Shown here piece after piece: positions 14,726 through 21,369 of a DNA stretch of 24,769 bases. The notes under the pieces are model-generated. The model ran no database searches and was not told the DNA's origin. It worked only from the letters and a program-made list of their open reading frames with translations. Within the stretch, counting starts at the first letter, position 1; every line of letters begins with the position of its first letter. The stretch comes from a virus. Position numbers and translations under genes: made by a program. The stretch lies in the IMG/VR virus record IMGVR_UViG_3300034104_003960, positions 1 through 24,769 of that record; one strand, given 5' to 3'.

Positions 14726-15069
14726 TCTGCCCCCATCAGTCCCGAACCGCAGACCGAGGGCAATACACCTGCGCGGTCGGCAAGCATGGCGGCAAGCCGT
14801 GGCCGGGGCAATGTGCTGCCTGTCTCAACCCGAAACTGAGCACCGGGCAAATGATGGCAAACCTCGGCTCATCGCTCGTCAAATGGGCGGGCTCTGGCTT
14901 CACCGCCAGCGATCCCGACACGCTCGCCAGCCGCATGGATACCTGCAAAGCCTGCGACCTGTGGGACGCTGCCGGCATGGCAGGCACCGGACGCTGCCGC
15001 AAGTGCGGGTGCTCGACACAGGCAAAGCTCCGCATGGCCTCGGAGAAATGCCCGCTGGGCAAGTGGTGA
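14722..15069 (+). CDS. Cys-rich zinc-ribbon-like protein
   Basis: This 115-residue protein has cysteines arranged as likely metal sites: MICPH and YTC near the start, QCAACLNP in the middle, and a C-terminal set DTCKACDLWD, GRCRKCGCSTQAKLRM and EKCPLGKW. The C-terminal CxxC ... CxxCGC ... CP pattern, ending in GKW, is one I know from small proteins in phage tail modules, whose role is not established. It may be structural or act in tail assembly. The start overlaps the previous stop. The stem-loop at 15049-15061 lies inside its last codons. Confidence 0.7.
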   Translation: MICPHQSRTADRGQYTCAVGKHGGKPWPGQCAACLNPKLSTGQMMANLGSSLVKWAGSGFTASDPDTLASRMDTCKACDLWDAAGMAGTGRCRKCGCSTQAKLRMASEKCPLGKW

Positions 15070-15080
15070 GTTTTTGACAC
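15049..15080 (+). promoter_or_regulatory. Stem-loop and TTTTTGACAC motif
   Basis: A 5-bp stem (TGCCC 15049-15053, GGGCA 15057-15061, loop GCT) is followed 9 bases later by TTTTTGACAC (15071-15080). The TTGACA core at 15074 begins 22 bases before the ATG at 15096. Confidence 0.4.
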
Positions 15081-15095
15081 AAACCCAGCATTGCA

Positions 15096-15959
15096 ATGAA
15101 TATCACCAACGCACGCGCCACAGTAGGCTTGTCTTCCAAGGCCTCGCCAACTTCGACCAACACGAGTGGGTCAGTTCAAATCGGTCAGAATAACGAAACC
15201 CTGTCCTTTCCAACCGCTGATGTAGCATTCACGCTCCAAGCGTTTTTCGCAGGAGCAAATGGTGTGCTTGCACTGAATCCCTTCACAGGCTCGACCACTG
15301 GCTCTACGACTTGGGTCGCTGGTGCTCCGCAGGTTGAAACCGCAACCGCAGCCGGGACCGCAACCGCATCATCCAACGCTAATCTTGTTGTGACTGCGGC
15401 GGGGATGACCGGTTCACCCAAAACGATTTCGGTTCCGCTTCTTAGTGGCGACACCGCTTCCGTCTGCGCTGAAAAATTCCGCGCGGCCCTGGCCAATGAT
15501 GCTGCTGTTTCCGGTTTGTTTACTGTCAGCGGCACGGGGACATCGGTAGTTCTTACCCGGAATCCAGTCAAAATACTGCAAAGTGATGGCGTTTCGGTTC
15601 CGCTTTATACAACATCGGATGCCACATTGAACATCGCGATCAACGCTGGAACAACTGGCATTACTGCGGCTGCCTCTTCCGCAAACACGATTGCCGGTAC
15701 TCTTTCGAGTGGGGTGCTCATCTATGATGGCGATGGCCGCGACTTTGAAGGCACCACCCTCCCAACACTCACGACAATCAGCGCCCAGTTGTTCAAAACA
15801 ATCGAATCCAACTTTGTTGTCGATGGTAGCGGCGATGACTTGTTTAGCATCTTTGGAAATGGCTCCTATCTCTTTGCACCAGGGCTTAACGAGGCGAGCT
15901 ACACATTCACATCAAGCGCTGCTGGGGCTTTGCAAATTACAATCGTCGGCGTCGACTAA
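15096..15959 (+). CDS. Ser/Thr/Ala-rich structural protein of the distal tail region
   Basis: This 287-residue protein is rich in Thr, Ser, Ala and Gly with alternating strands (ATAAGTATASSNANLVVTAAGMTGSPKTISVPLLSGDTAS). A helix, VCAEKFRAALANDAAVSGLFTVSGTGTSVVLTRN, sits in the pattern of sheath- or tube-like domains that repeat 'cut the interval, then test for value'. The C-terminal part (FSIFGNGSYLFAPGLNEASYTF) has a beta-sandwich look. No family is recognised. Such composition is usual for tail tip, baseplate or decoration proteins. It starts 22 bases after a TTGACA core. Confidence 0.65.
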   Translation: MNITNARATVGLSSKASPTSTNTSGSVQIGQNNETLSFPTADVAFTLQAFFAGANGVLALNPFTGSTTGSTTWVAGAPQVETATAAGTATASSNANLVVTAAGMTGSPKTISVPLLSGDTASVCAEKFRAALANDAAVSGLFTVSGTGTSVVLTRNPVKILQSDGVSVPLYTTSDATLNIAINAGTTGITAAASSANTIAGTLSSGVLIYDGDGRDFEGTTLPTLTTISAQLFKTIESNFVVDGSGDDLFSIFGNGSYLFAPGLNEASYTFTSSAAGALQITIVGVD

Positions 15960-15979
15960 GTGCCGATTGATGGATAGTC

Positions 15980-16032
15980 GCCAGTTCGTCTGGCAAATTT
16001 GACATGGTGCCGGGCTTGATGCCCGGCACCAT
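15980..16032 (+). promoter_or_regulatory. Two hairpins flanking TTTGACA, start codon in the second loop
   Basis: A 5-bp hairpin (GCCAG 15980-15984, CTGGC 15990-15994) is followed by AAATTTGACA. The TTGACA core (15999-16004) runs into a perfect 12-bp hairpin (ATGGTGCCGGGC 16004-16015, GCCCGGCACCAT 16021-16032). Its 5-base loop TTGAT contains the A and T of the ATG start at 16019. No T-run follows the second hairpin, so it is not a typical terminator. It could control access to the start. Confidence 0.65.
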
Positions 16033-16336
16033 CACATTATCGCAAGGCGAGCGGCTTTCCTTGCTCGCGACTGCCAAGCAAAACGGCACAGCGATCACGC
16101 TCGATTCGTCGTGGTTGGTCGGTGCCGCTATCATGCCCAATGGTCAGTCATCGCCGGTCGACATGGCCGCGTCGATCGTCCTGGGCAAAGTCTCGATCGA
16201 CTTCGACACCGCCGACCTCAAGCCCGGCACGCATGTCATGGACATTCGGTTCACGAATCCCGAGAGCCGCGACCAATGGAGCCAAACGATCAAAGTCGTG
16301 ATCGATCGCACCGTCACCCCTTACAGCCCCCGCTAA
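16019..16336 (+). CDS. Small beta-rich virion-region protein
   Basis: This 105-residue protein (MPGTITLSQGERLSLLATAKQNGTAITL...) is made of short strands, with a central DMAASIVLGKVSIDFDTADLKPGTHVMDIRFTNPESRDQWSQTIKVVI pattern typical of an immunoglobulin- or baseplate-like beta domain. The ATG at 16019 is chosen because it begins 20 bases after the TTGACA core. An ATG at 16004 would add five residues and would make the motif abut the start. It lies just before the tail fibre gene and is likely a tail tip or fibre-attachment component. Confidence 0.6.
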   Translation: MPGTITLSQGERLSLLATAKQNGTAITLDSSWLVGAAIMPNGQSSPVDMAASIVLGKVSIDFDTADLKPGTHVMDIRFTNPESRDQWSQTIKVVIDRTVTPYSPR

Positions 16337-16342
16337 CGAGCC

Positions 16343-18841
16343 ATGCCCATCAACGAAATCGACATCGTCCAAACTCCAAGCGGCCAACTCGTCACCGAGA
16401 TTGAGCTTCAGCAAGGCCTGCCGGGTCCACCGAACACGCTCGAGATCGGCAACGTCACAACTGGCGTGCAAGCAGCGGCTAGTATTACTGGTTCGAGTCC
16501 GTCGCAGTTGCTGCATCTGACTTTGCCTAAAGGCAATACAGGCACAGCAGCTACTATCGCTGTTGGCACGACTACAACTGGCGCAGCTGGAAGTGACGCA
16601 TTAGTGACTAATGCCGGAACAAATTCGGCAGCTGTCTTTGACTTCACCATTCCGCGTGGCAACACAGGCGCGACGGGCACAGCAGCTACTATCGCTGTTG
16701 GCGCGACTACAACTGGCGAAGCTGGAAGTAGCGCATCAGTGACTAATGTCGGAACAAATTCGGCAGCTGTTTTTAACTTCGACATCCCGCGTGGCAACAC
16801 AGGCGCGACTGGCCCTGCAACACAGCTTTCGGTAGCCAGCACTTCCACGGGCAGTGCAGGATCAGAAGCGTCTGTTACAATCAGCGGAACTGCGCCCGTC
16901 CAGTCGCTTGCATTCACCATCCCGCGTGGCAACACAGGCGCGACAGGCCCTGCGACACAGCTCTCAGTAGCCAGCACCACCACGGGTGCGGCGGGATCAA
17001 ATGCATCTGTTACAATCAGCGGCGATGCGCCTAACCAGTCGCTCGCATTCACAATACCCACAGGCCCACAAGGCCCACAAGGCCCGACCGGCAGCAGTGG
17101 TGCTACCGCCCAGCTGACTGGCTACGTATCAAGCCCCGGCACGGTCGCGGCAACCGATACGGTGATTCAAGCGGTCGGCAAGCTAAACGGCAATGACGAG
17201 CTGAAAGCCCCGATTGCATCTCTGTATCCATACATCGGCGGCAAGCTGCTCACCTACACCGACGAGGAGGCGGCTATTGCCGATCCGTTGATTTCCGCAG
17301 GTGACATCTACCGAAAGACCGCTGGCGGCGTTGATTACGTCAACCCCGACAACGTGCCATCACTCGATCTGCGCTTTGCCGCCGACAAGACGCTGACCGC
17401 GAGGCGTGGCCCGACGCCGACCTTTACGCGAGGAAGTGGCGCAACCTACATCGGGAGCGATGGTCTGATCCACGGGGTCGATACCTCGACCACCTCGAAC
17501 ACGATCGGCACAGGCAGCCGGACATTCACTCTGGCAGCGACCGCCGGACAGGATCAATTCTGGCGCACTGGCGATGCCGTCGAGGCATCGAATGGGGCAA
17601 ACATCATGGCCGGAACTGTGACCAGTTACAATGCCACCACGCAGTCGCTGGTTTGCAACATGACGACCGCGAGCGGATCGGGAACATTCACCTCATGGCG
17701 TATCGGCTATCGCGGCCCCCGCTTCGACCACAATACCACATCTCCATTCGCCTGCCGTGGCTTGCTGATCGAGGAGGGGCGGACGAATGCGCTTCAGCAC
17801 AGTGCCAACTTCAAAAATACGACCTCAAGCAACTACTGGGAAAACATAACAGGAACAACGGTAACTGTTGACCAAACAACATCCCCAGATGGAGGTGTAA
17901 ATGCAGACTTGCTTACTACTTCTACGACAGCTTTCGATTGCTTTACTAGGCGTAGTGGTGTTTATGCGGCGGCATCTACACAACATACTTACTCGATATT
18001 TGTAAAACGAGGCCCGTCAAATTACCGATATGTTGGATTTTATGTTGGAGCTGGCACAGGCGGTACAGGTCAGTTTCCATATTTTGATTTTGACAATCCA
18101 ACGATTGTTCAGCTTCCAACAATTACGTACGGGACAATAAATTCAACTAGAGTAGATCCTTATCCAAATGGATGGTATCGAATTAGTATTACATTTACTA
18201 CTGGTGCAACTACACCAAGCACATTTGCTGGGGTTTTTATTTCCTCGTCGACTGGAGCGGCGCAATCGACTAACCCTGCTGGTAACGACTGTTATATCTG
18301 GGGTATCCAGTCTGAGCTAGGCTCCTTCGCCACCTCCTACATCCCGACGACGACAACACCACTGAACCGTAGCGCGGATGTGTGTAGTATTACGGGGGCT
18401 GACTTTACGAGCTTCTATAATCAGAGCGAGGGGACATTCTTGTTGAAAGCGACATCGCTGATGGCAACCGCAACAACAGGAAATCGGACGTTTGTTTCCT
18501 TTACGGATGGTGGATACATCAATCAACAAGGCCTTTACAAAGCTGCCAATACTAATAACTTAGGTTTTCCTATTGGGGTTGGAATAGGTCCTACTATCGG
18601 CACCCTAACAGCCGGCAGTCCATTTGCCGTTAGCGGAGCAATGCAGGTCGCTAACAATGCCGCAGCTTTTAACGGGGCGGCAGCGGTAGCAGTAACAGGA
18701 TCAGCGGCGACAGGCATTTCAAAGCTGGAGTTTCGCGATCCAACGGCAGCGGCGTCAGGGCATCCGACAATGCACATCTCACAGTTCCGCTACTACAAAA
18801 AACGCCTGCCAAACGCAAAACTCCAAGCACTCACGGTATGA
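16343..18841 (+). CDS. Tail fibre with collagen-like repeats and carbohydrate-binding-like domain
   Basis: This is an 832-residue receptor-binding fibre. Residues 1-60 are the attachment end. Residues about 62-240 form a tandem beta repeat ending in IPRGNTGATG, followed by GPQGPQGPTG (collagen-like). A linker to about 330 contains AQLTGYVSSPGTVAATDTVIQAVGKLN. A jelly-roll-like region then starts at LDLRFAADKTLTARRGPTPTFTRGSGATYIG. It contains RGLLIEEGRTNALQHSANF and HTYSIFVKRGPSNYRYVGFYVG, typical of concanavalin/carbohydrate-binding domains in phage fibres. The end has TMHISQFRYYKKRLPNAKLQALTV. Part of the region (about 17820-18300) is AT-rich, with 21 of 60 G or C bases at 18181-18240, suggesting module exchange. 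It overlaps the next gene by 4 bases. Confidence 0.88.
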   Translation: MPINEIDIVQTPSGQLVTEIELQQGLPGPPNTLEIGNVTTGVQAAASITGSSPSQLLHLTLPKGNTGTAATIAVGTTTTGAAGSDALVTNAGTNSAAVFDFTIPRGNTGATGTAATIAVGATTTGEAGSSASVTNVGTNSAAVFNFDIPRGNTGATGPATQLSVASTSTGSAGSEASVTISGTAPVQSLAFTIPRGNTGATGPATQLSVASTTTGAAGSNASVTISGDAPNQSLAFTIPTGPQGPQGPTGSSGATAQLTGYVSSPGTVAATDTVIQAVGKLNGNDELKAPIASLYPYIGGKLLTYTDEEAAIADPLISAGDIYRKTAGGVDYVNPDNVPSLDLRFAADKTLTARRGPTPTFTRGSGATYIGSDGLIHGVDTSTTSNTIGTGSRTFTLAATAGQDQFWRTGDAVEASNGANIMAGTVTSYNATTQSLVCNMTTASGSGTFTSWRIGYRGPRFDHNTTSPFACRGLLIEEGRTNALQHSANFKNTTSSNYWENITGTTVTVDQTTSPDGGVNADLLTTSTTAFDCFTRRSGVYAAASTQHTYSIFVKRGPSNYRYVGFYVGAGTGGTGQFPYFDFDNPTIVQLPTITYGTINSTRVDPYPNGWYRISITFTTGATTPSTFAGVFISSSTGAAQSTNPAGNDCYIWGIQSELGSFATSYIPTTTTPLNRSADVCSITGADFTSFYNQSEGTFLLKATSLMATATTGNRTFVSFTDGGYINQQGLYKAANTNNLGFPIGVGIGPTIGTLTAGSPFAVSGAMQVANNAAAFNGAAAVAVTGSAATGISKLEFRDPTAAASGHPTMHISQFRYYKKRLPNAKLQALTV
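16526..17056 (+). repeat. Tandem 45-residue (135-bp) repeats in the tail fibre
   Basis: Repeat ends (PKG/PRG/PTG) fall at residues 62, 104, 149, 194 and 239, giving one 42-residue and three 45-residue units. Neighbouring units share long runs of identical DNA (for example around 16560-16620 and 16690-16750), so the array is young and can recombine in place. Each ends in a short collagen-like GxxGxTG piece. Confidence 0.85.
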
Positions 18842-19131
18842 TCGACTATCTTCTCAAATTCCCAGACCGCGCCACCGCAGTCCAGTTCGGACTAGCCAAC
18901 GGATTTGCTATCATCGACGACGAAGGCAACGAGCAAATCACCCTTGCGTCCCATGAGTATGCGCTTTGCATCGTCGGTGAGCACAACGGCGATGGGCAAT
19001 GGTGGGTGCTGTTCCGCGATCTGGTGGGCATCCCGATTCCCGCAGGCGGCGAGCAGTTTATTTTCTGGGCTTCCACCTCCGGCGAACAACGCCCTACCGA
19101 CGAATCCACACCTAACATCTTCTGGTCATGA
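18838..19131 (+). CDS. Small protein downstream of the tail fibre
   Basis: This 97-residue protein opens MIDYLLKFPDRATAVQFGLANGFAIIDDEG and ends GEQFIFWASTSGEQRPTDESTPNIFWS. This kind of short Trp-rich protein often follows fibre genes and may help fibre folding or attachment, but I cannot assign a family. Translation is coupled at both ends by 4-base overlaps (18838-18841 and 19128-19131). Confidence 0.65.
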   Translation: MIDYLLKFPDRATAVQFGLANGFAIIDDEGNEQITLASHEYALCIVGEHNGDGQWWVLFRDLVGIPIPAGGEQFIFWASTSGEQRPTDESTPNIFWS

Positions 19132-19349
19132 TCGAACTCCCCATCGCATGGATTCTTGGCACGATCGGCACGCTTTCGGGCGCAGTCGCAACCTTGGCCG
19201 CGCTCATGTGGAACTTCATGAAGTCACGCCTCGAAGCGCAGGATCGAGTGATCAACGCCCAGAGCGCGACGATCGAAAAACTCCAAGGCGAAGTCGAGCG
19301 CATGGCCGCCGGATGCGGTGTCATTGAGTGCCACTGGAAACGCCGTTGA
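19128..19349 (+). CDS. Small membrane protein, candidate inner-membrane spanin or lysis accessory
   Basis: This 73-residue protein has one N-terminal membrane segment (residues about 5-30, LPIAWILGTIGTLSGAVATLAALMWNFM). A charged coiled-coil-like end follows (KSRLEAQDRVINAQSATIEKLQGEVERM), with two Cys near the C-terminus. An N-terminal anchor plus coiled coil is the plan of inner-membrane spanins, and it sits just before a holin-like and a lipoprotein gene. It could also be a holin accessory. The role rests on topology and position only. Confidence 0.6.
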   Translation: MIELPIAWILGTIGTLSGAVATLAALMWNFMKSRLEAQDRVINAQSATIEKLQGEVERMAAGCGVIECHWKRR

Positions 19350-19377
19350 TTTTCTAACACCGAACCCAACCCAAACC

Positions 19378-19584
19378 ATGACACCCGAACAAAGCACACT
19401 CCGCCTCGTCCTCTATGTCCTCATCGCCGTCGTCTCCGCCGGAAGCGCGGGACTCGCGACGATCGACTTCGCTGATGCGAAACAAACTATCGGCTTCGCG
19501 CTTGGCCTGCTCGGCACCGCGCTGACGACCGCCCGCAGCTACATCGACACCTCCGAAAAAACTGTCTATCGTGATGAACTCTGA
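19378..19584 (+). CDS. Putative holin, two membrane segments
   Basis: This 68-residue protein has two hydrophobic segments (about residues 9-28, RLVLYVLIAVVSAGSAGLATI, and about 34-52, IGFALGLLGTALTTARSYI) and a short charged tail. Size, topology and position in the lysis cluster fit a small class II-like holin, which would form holes in the inner membrane at the set lysis time. The ATG at 19378 has an A/C-rich leader (CACCGAACCCAACCCAAACC). An in-frame GTG at 19318 would overlap the previous gene and is unlikely. Confidence 0.65.
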   Translation: MTPEQSTLRLVLYVLIAVVSAGSAGLATIDFADAKQTIGFALGLLGTALTTARSYIDTSEKTVYRDEL

Positions 19585-19759
19585 AACCAAATCCGACCGA
19601 GTCGGCCTCATCTGGGCGCTCATCGCCTCGCTGCTCATCTGGGCAGCCGTCGCCGTGATGACCTCCTGCACCCTACGGGTCAACCCGGATGGCAGCAAAG
19701 ATGCCACCATCGACGCTCCCGCCGCTCTCCGCGTGCTGGAGATCATCGCCGAAAAATAA
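19574..19759 (+). CDS. Small lipoprotein, outer spanin candidate
   Basis: This 61-residue protein has an N-terminal hydrophobic signal-like segment (VGLIWALIASLLIWAAVAVMTSC). The Cys in MTSC is the candidate lipidated residue, followed by a short mature part (TLRVNPDGSKDATIDAPAALRVLEIIAEK). The lipobox is not perfect, since small residues are expected just before Cys and Met is less usual at -3. Small lipoproteins next to holin and lysin genes are often outer-membrane spanins, here paired perhaps with the protein at 19128-19349. It overlaps the end of the holin-like gene by 11 bases. A GTG at 19571 is an alternative start. Confidence 0.6.
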   Translation: MNSETKSDRVGLIWALIASLLIWAAVAVMTSCTLRVNPDGSKDATIDAPAALRVLEIIAEK

Positions 19760-19766
19760 CTGACCC

Positions 19767-20330
19767 ATGAACAAGCCGCGAGCCAAACAGTTTGCGGTCA
19801 TGGCCGCAGCGGTCAAGGTGTGGGTCAAAGCCTATCCCGACGAACTGCTGCCGCCGATGTTCGTGGTCGGAATCCGCGGCTACTATCGCGACACCATGGG
19901 AGCCGCTGGCAAAAACGATCGAGGCATCTATGACGATGCGATTTTCGTCGTCGGACCCGAAACCTTTGCCGCCTTCAATGCGAACACCGACCCGAGCCGT
20001 CATCGCCCAGGCATTGCCTCACTGATTTCCGGCGTCCATCCGTACAAGCCCGGCAACCACGGCATCAGTCGCCCCGGTGGTGGCTATCCTGCCTTCCGCC
20101 CGAACACCAAAGGCGAAGCCTTGCCAGTCATGCGCGACGGCATGGACGGCATCAAGCAAGGCATCGCCATCAACATCCACAAAGGCGGCTACAAAGGCAC
20201 AAGCTCGCTCGGCTGCCAGACGATCCCACCCGCGCAATGGGATGCGTTCTACCTACTCACCCGCAGCGAGATGAAGAAGGCGAACCAAAAGGGTTTCGAG
20301 TACATCCTCTGCGACGGGCCTATCGTTTAA
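19767..20330 (+). CDS. Endolysin candidate with L,D-transpeptidase-like active site
   Basis: This 187-residue protein contains AINIHKGGYKGTSSLGCQTI (134-153). It has His138, Ser147, Gly149 and Cys150 in the H-x(8)-SxGC arrangement of L,D-transpeptidase (YkuD-like) catalytic sites. Upstream are long segments such as PPMFVVGIRGYYRDTMG and DDAIFVVGPETFAAFNANTDPS. It lies directly after the holin and lipoprotein genes, where the lysin belongs, and no lysozyme or amidase gene is seen elsewhere. Phage lysins of this type would attack peptidoglycan cross-links, perhaps by hydrolysis. The substrate is not shown by sequence. No signal peptide is obvious, so release probably depends on the holin. Confidence 0.7.
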   Translation: MNKPRAKQFAVMAAAVKVWVKAYPDELLPPMFVVGIRGYYRDTMGAAGKNDRGIYDDAIFVVGPETFAAFNANTDPSRHRPGIASLISGVHPYKPGNHGISRPGGGYPAFRPNTKGEALPVMRDGMDGIKQGIAINIHKGGYKGTSSLGCQTIPPAQWDAFYLLTRSEMKKANQKGFEYILCDGPIV

Positions 20331-20344
20331 CACCACCGCCAAGC

Positions 20345-21076
20345 ATGGCCTACAAAAAGTTCATAGTAGCCGCCGACAACCATGGCGGTCTGGTCTGCGA
20401 GGCAGCGAAGAAGAAATTTCTCGCGTTCGCCGACGATTGGAAGCCGCACCATCGGATTCACCTTGGCGATCTGTGGGATTTCTCACCCCTGCGCCGTGGG
20501 GCATCGCCCGAGGAAAAAGCCGACGGCATCTCGGATGACTACCAATGCGGCCTCGATTTTCTCGACGCCTTCCGCCCGAACTTTCTCACGCTCGGCAACC
20601 ATGACGATCGGATCTGGATGCACTCGACGAAGTGCTCGGACGGCATGCTCCGCGAACATTGTGCGAAGCTCGCTCAAGCCTCGGAGGATGAGTTCAAAAA
20701 GCGCAAGATCGCATGGGTGCCGTATCACGTCGGCAAGTACCTGCGCATGCCCGAGGGGGGACCGAAGCTGATCCATGGCTTCCGCGCCACCATGTACCCG
20801 GCTAAGGCGCATTTCGAGAACTGGGGCGCCTGCCTGCACGGCCACACCCACAAGCCCGATGTCTACACCGCCCGCCACATCGATGGCGAGGCGAGCTTTT
20901 CCGTCGGCTGCCTTGCTGACATCGATCAACTCTCCTACGCCGACCGCACGCCCGCCAAGCTCGCATGGCGAAACGGCTGGCTCTACGGCATCATCAACGA
21001 TCGCACCGGCGCATGGCAGGCTTGGCATGTGATCAAGGAAGGAACCACTTGGATCTCGCCGATGGGCATTTTATGA
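20345..21076 (+). CDS. Metallophosphoesterase (calcineurin-like)
   Basis: This 243-residue protein has the full set of family motifs: DNH at 11-13, GDLWD at 41-45, GNHDD at 84-88, His144 (IHG), and HGHTH at 165-169. It should bind two metal ions and cut phosphomonoesters or phosphodiesters. The substrate is unknown; nucleotides, nucleic acid or modified host molecules are possible. Start ATG 20345 follows a TAACACC leader. A further upstream frame would overlap the lysin gene by 94 bases and is not needed. It sits between the lysin and integrase regions and shares a 4-base overlap with the next gene, so it may be a late or lysogeny-related accessory. Confidence 0.88.
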   Translation: MAYKKFIVAADNHGGLVCEAAKKKFLAFADDWKPHHRIHLGDLWDFSPLRRGASPEEKADGISDDYQCGLDFLDAFRPNFLTLGNHDDRIWMHSTKCSDGMLREHCAKLAQASEDEFKKRKIAWVPYHVGKYLRMPEGGPKLIHGFRATMYPAKAHFENWGACLHGHTHKPDVYTARHIDGEASFSVGCLADIDQLSYADRTPAKLAWRNGWLYGIINDRTGAWQAWHVIKEGTTWISPMGIL

Positions 21077-21318
21077 AAAAGAAAACAAACGACGCGATCA
21101 GCTCGCTCGATTTCGCCCTCTCCCAGCTCGTCGATGAGCCCCAGCGCGCGGATGAGTTCTCATCGAATGAGTTCTTTGAGCAGGCGCTCAAAAAAGAGCC
21201 GACCATCACATTTGCAACGGTAGCCTATCGGATCAAAAGAATGGTCAGTCAAGGTGCCTTGATTGCGCGAAAAACTCGCATTAACGGTAAGGTCGCTAAC
21301 CTTTACTCAAAGGCTTGA
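21073..21318 (+). CDS. Small winged-helix-like DNA-binding protein
   Basis: This 81-residue protein begins MKKKTNDAISSLDFALSQLVDEPQRADEFSSNEFFEQAL. It continues with a helix-turn-helix-like segment, ITFATVAYRIKRMVSQGALIARKTRINGKVANLYSKA. The pattern, three helices then a beta hairpin with basic residues (GALIARKTRINGKVANLY), fits a small winged helix. The start is coupled to the phosphoesterase gene by an ATGA overlap. An upstream in-frame ATG at 20965 would code unlikely basic sequence within that gene and was not used. It could be a regulator or DNA-packaging helper; the target is unknown. Confidence 0.7.
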   Translation: MKKKTNDAISSLDFALSQLVDEPQRADEFSSNEFFEQALKKEPTITFATVAYRIKRMVSQGALIARKTRINGKVANLYSKA

Positions 21319-21330
21319 GATCCGCGCCAC

Positions 21331-21351
21331 AGGTCAAGCTGTTCTTGACCT
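21331..21351. terminator. Hairpin between convergent genes
   Basis: A perfect 8-bp stem (AGGTCAAG 21331-21338, CTTGACCT 21344-21351) with loop CTGTT lies between the end of the forward gene at 21318 and the end of the reverse integrase gene at 21370. No T-run follows on either strand. It may still end transcription in both directions, or act as an operator or att arm site. Confidence 0.55.
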
Positions 21352-21369
21352 ATTACTCAGATTCACCCG

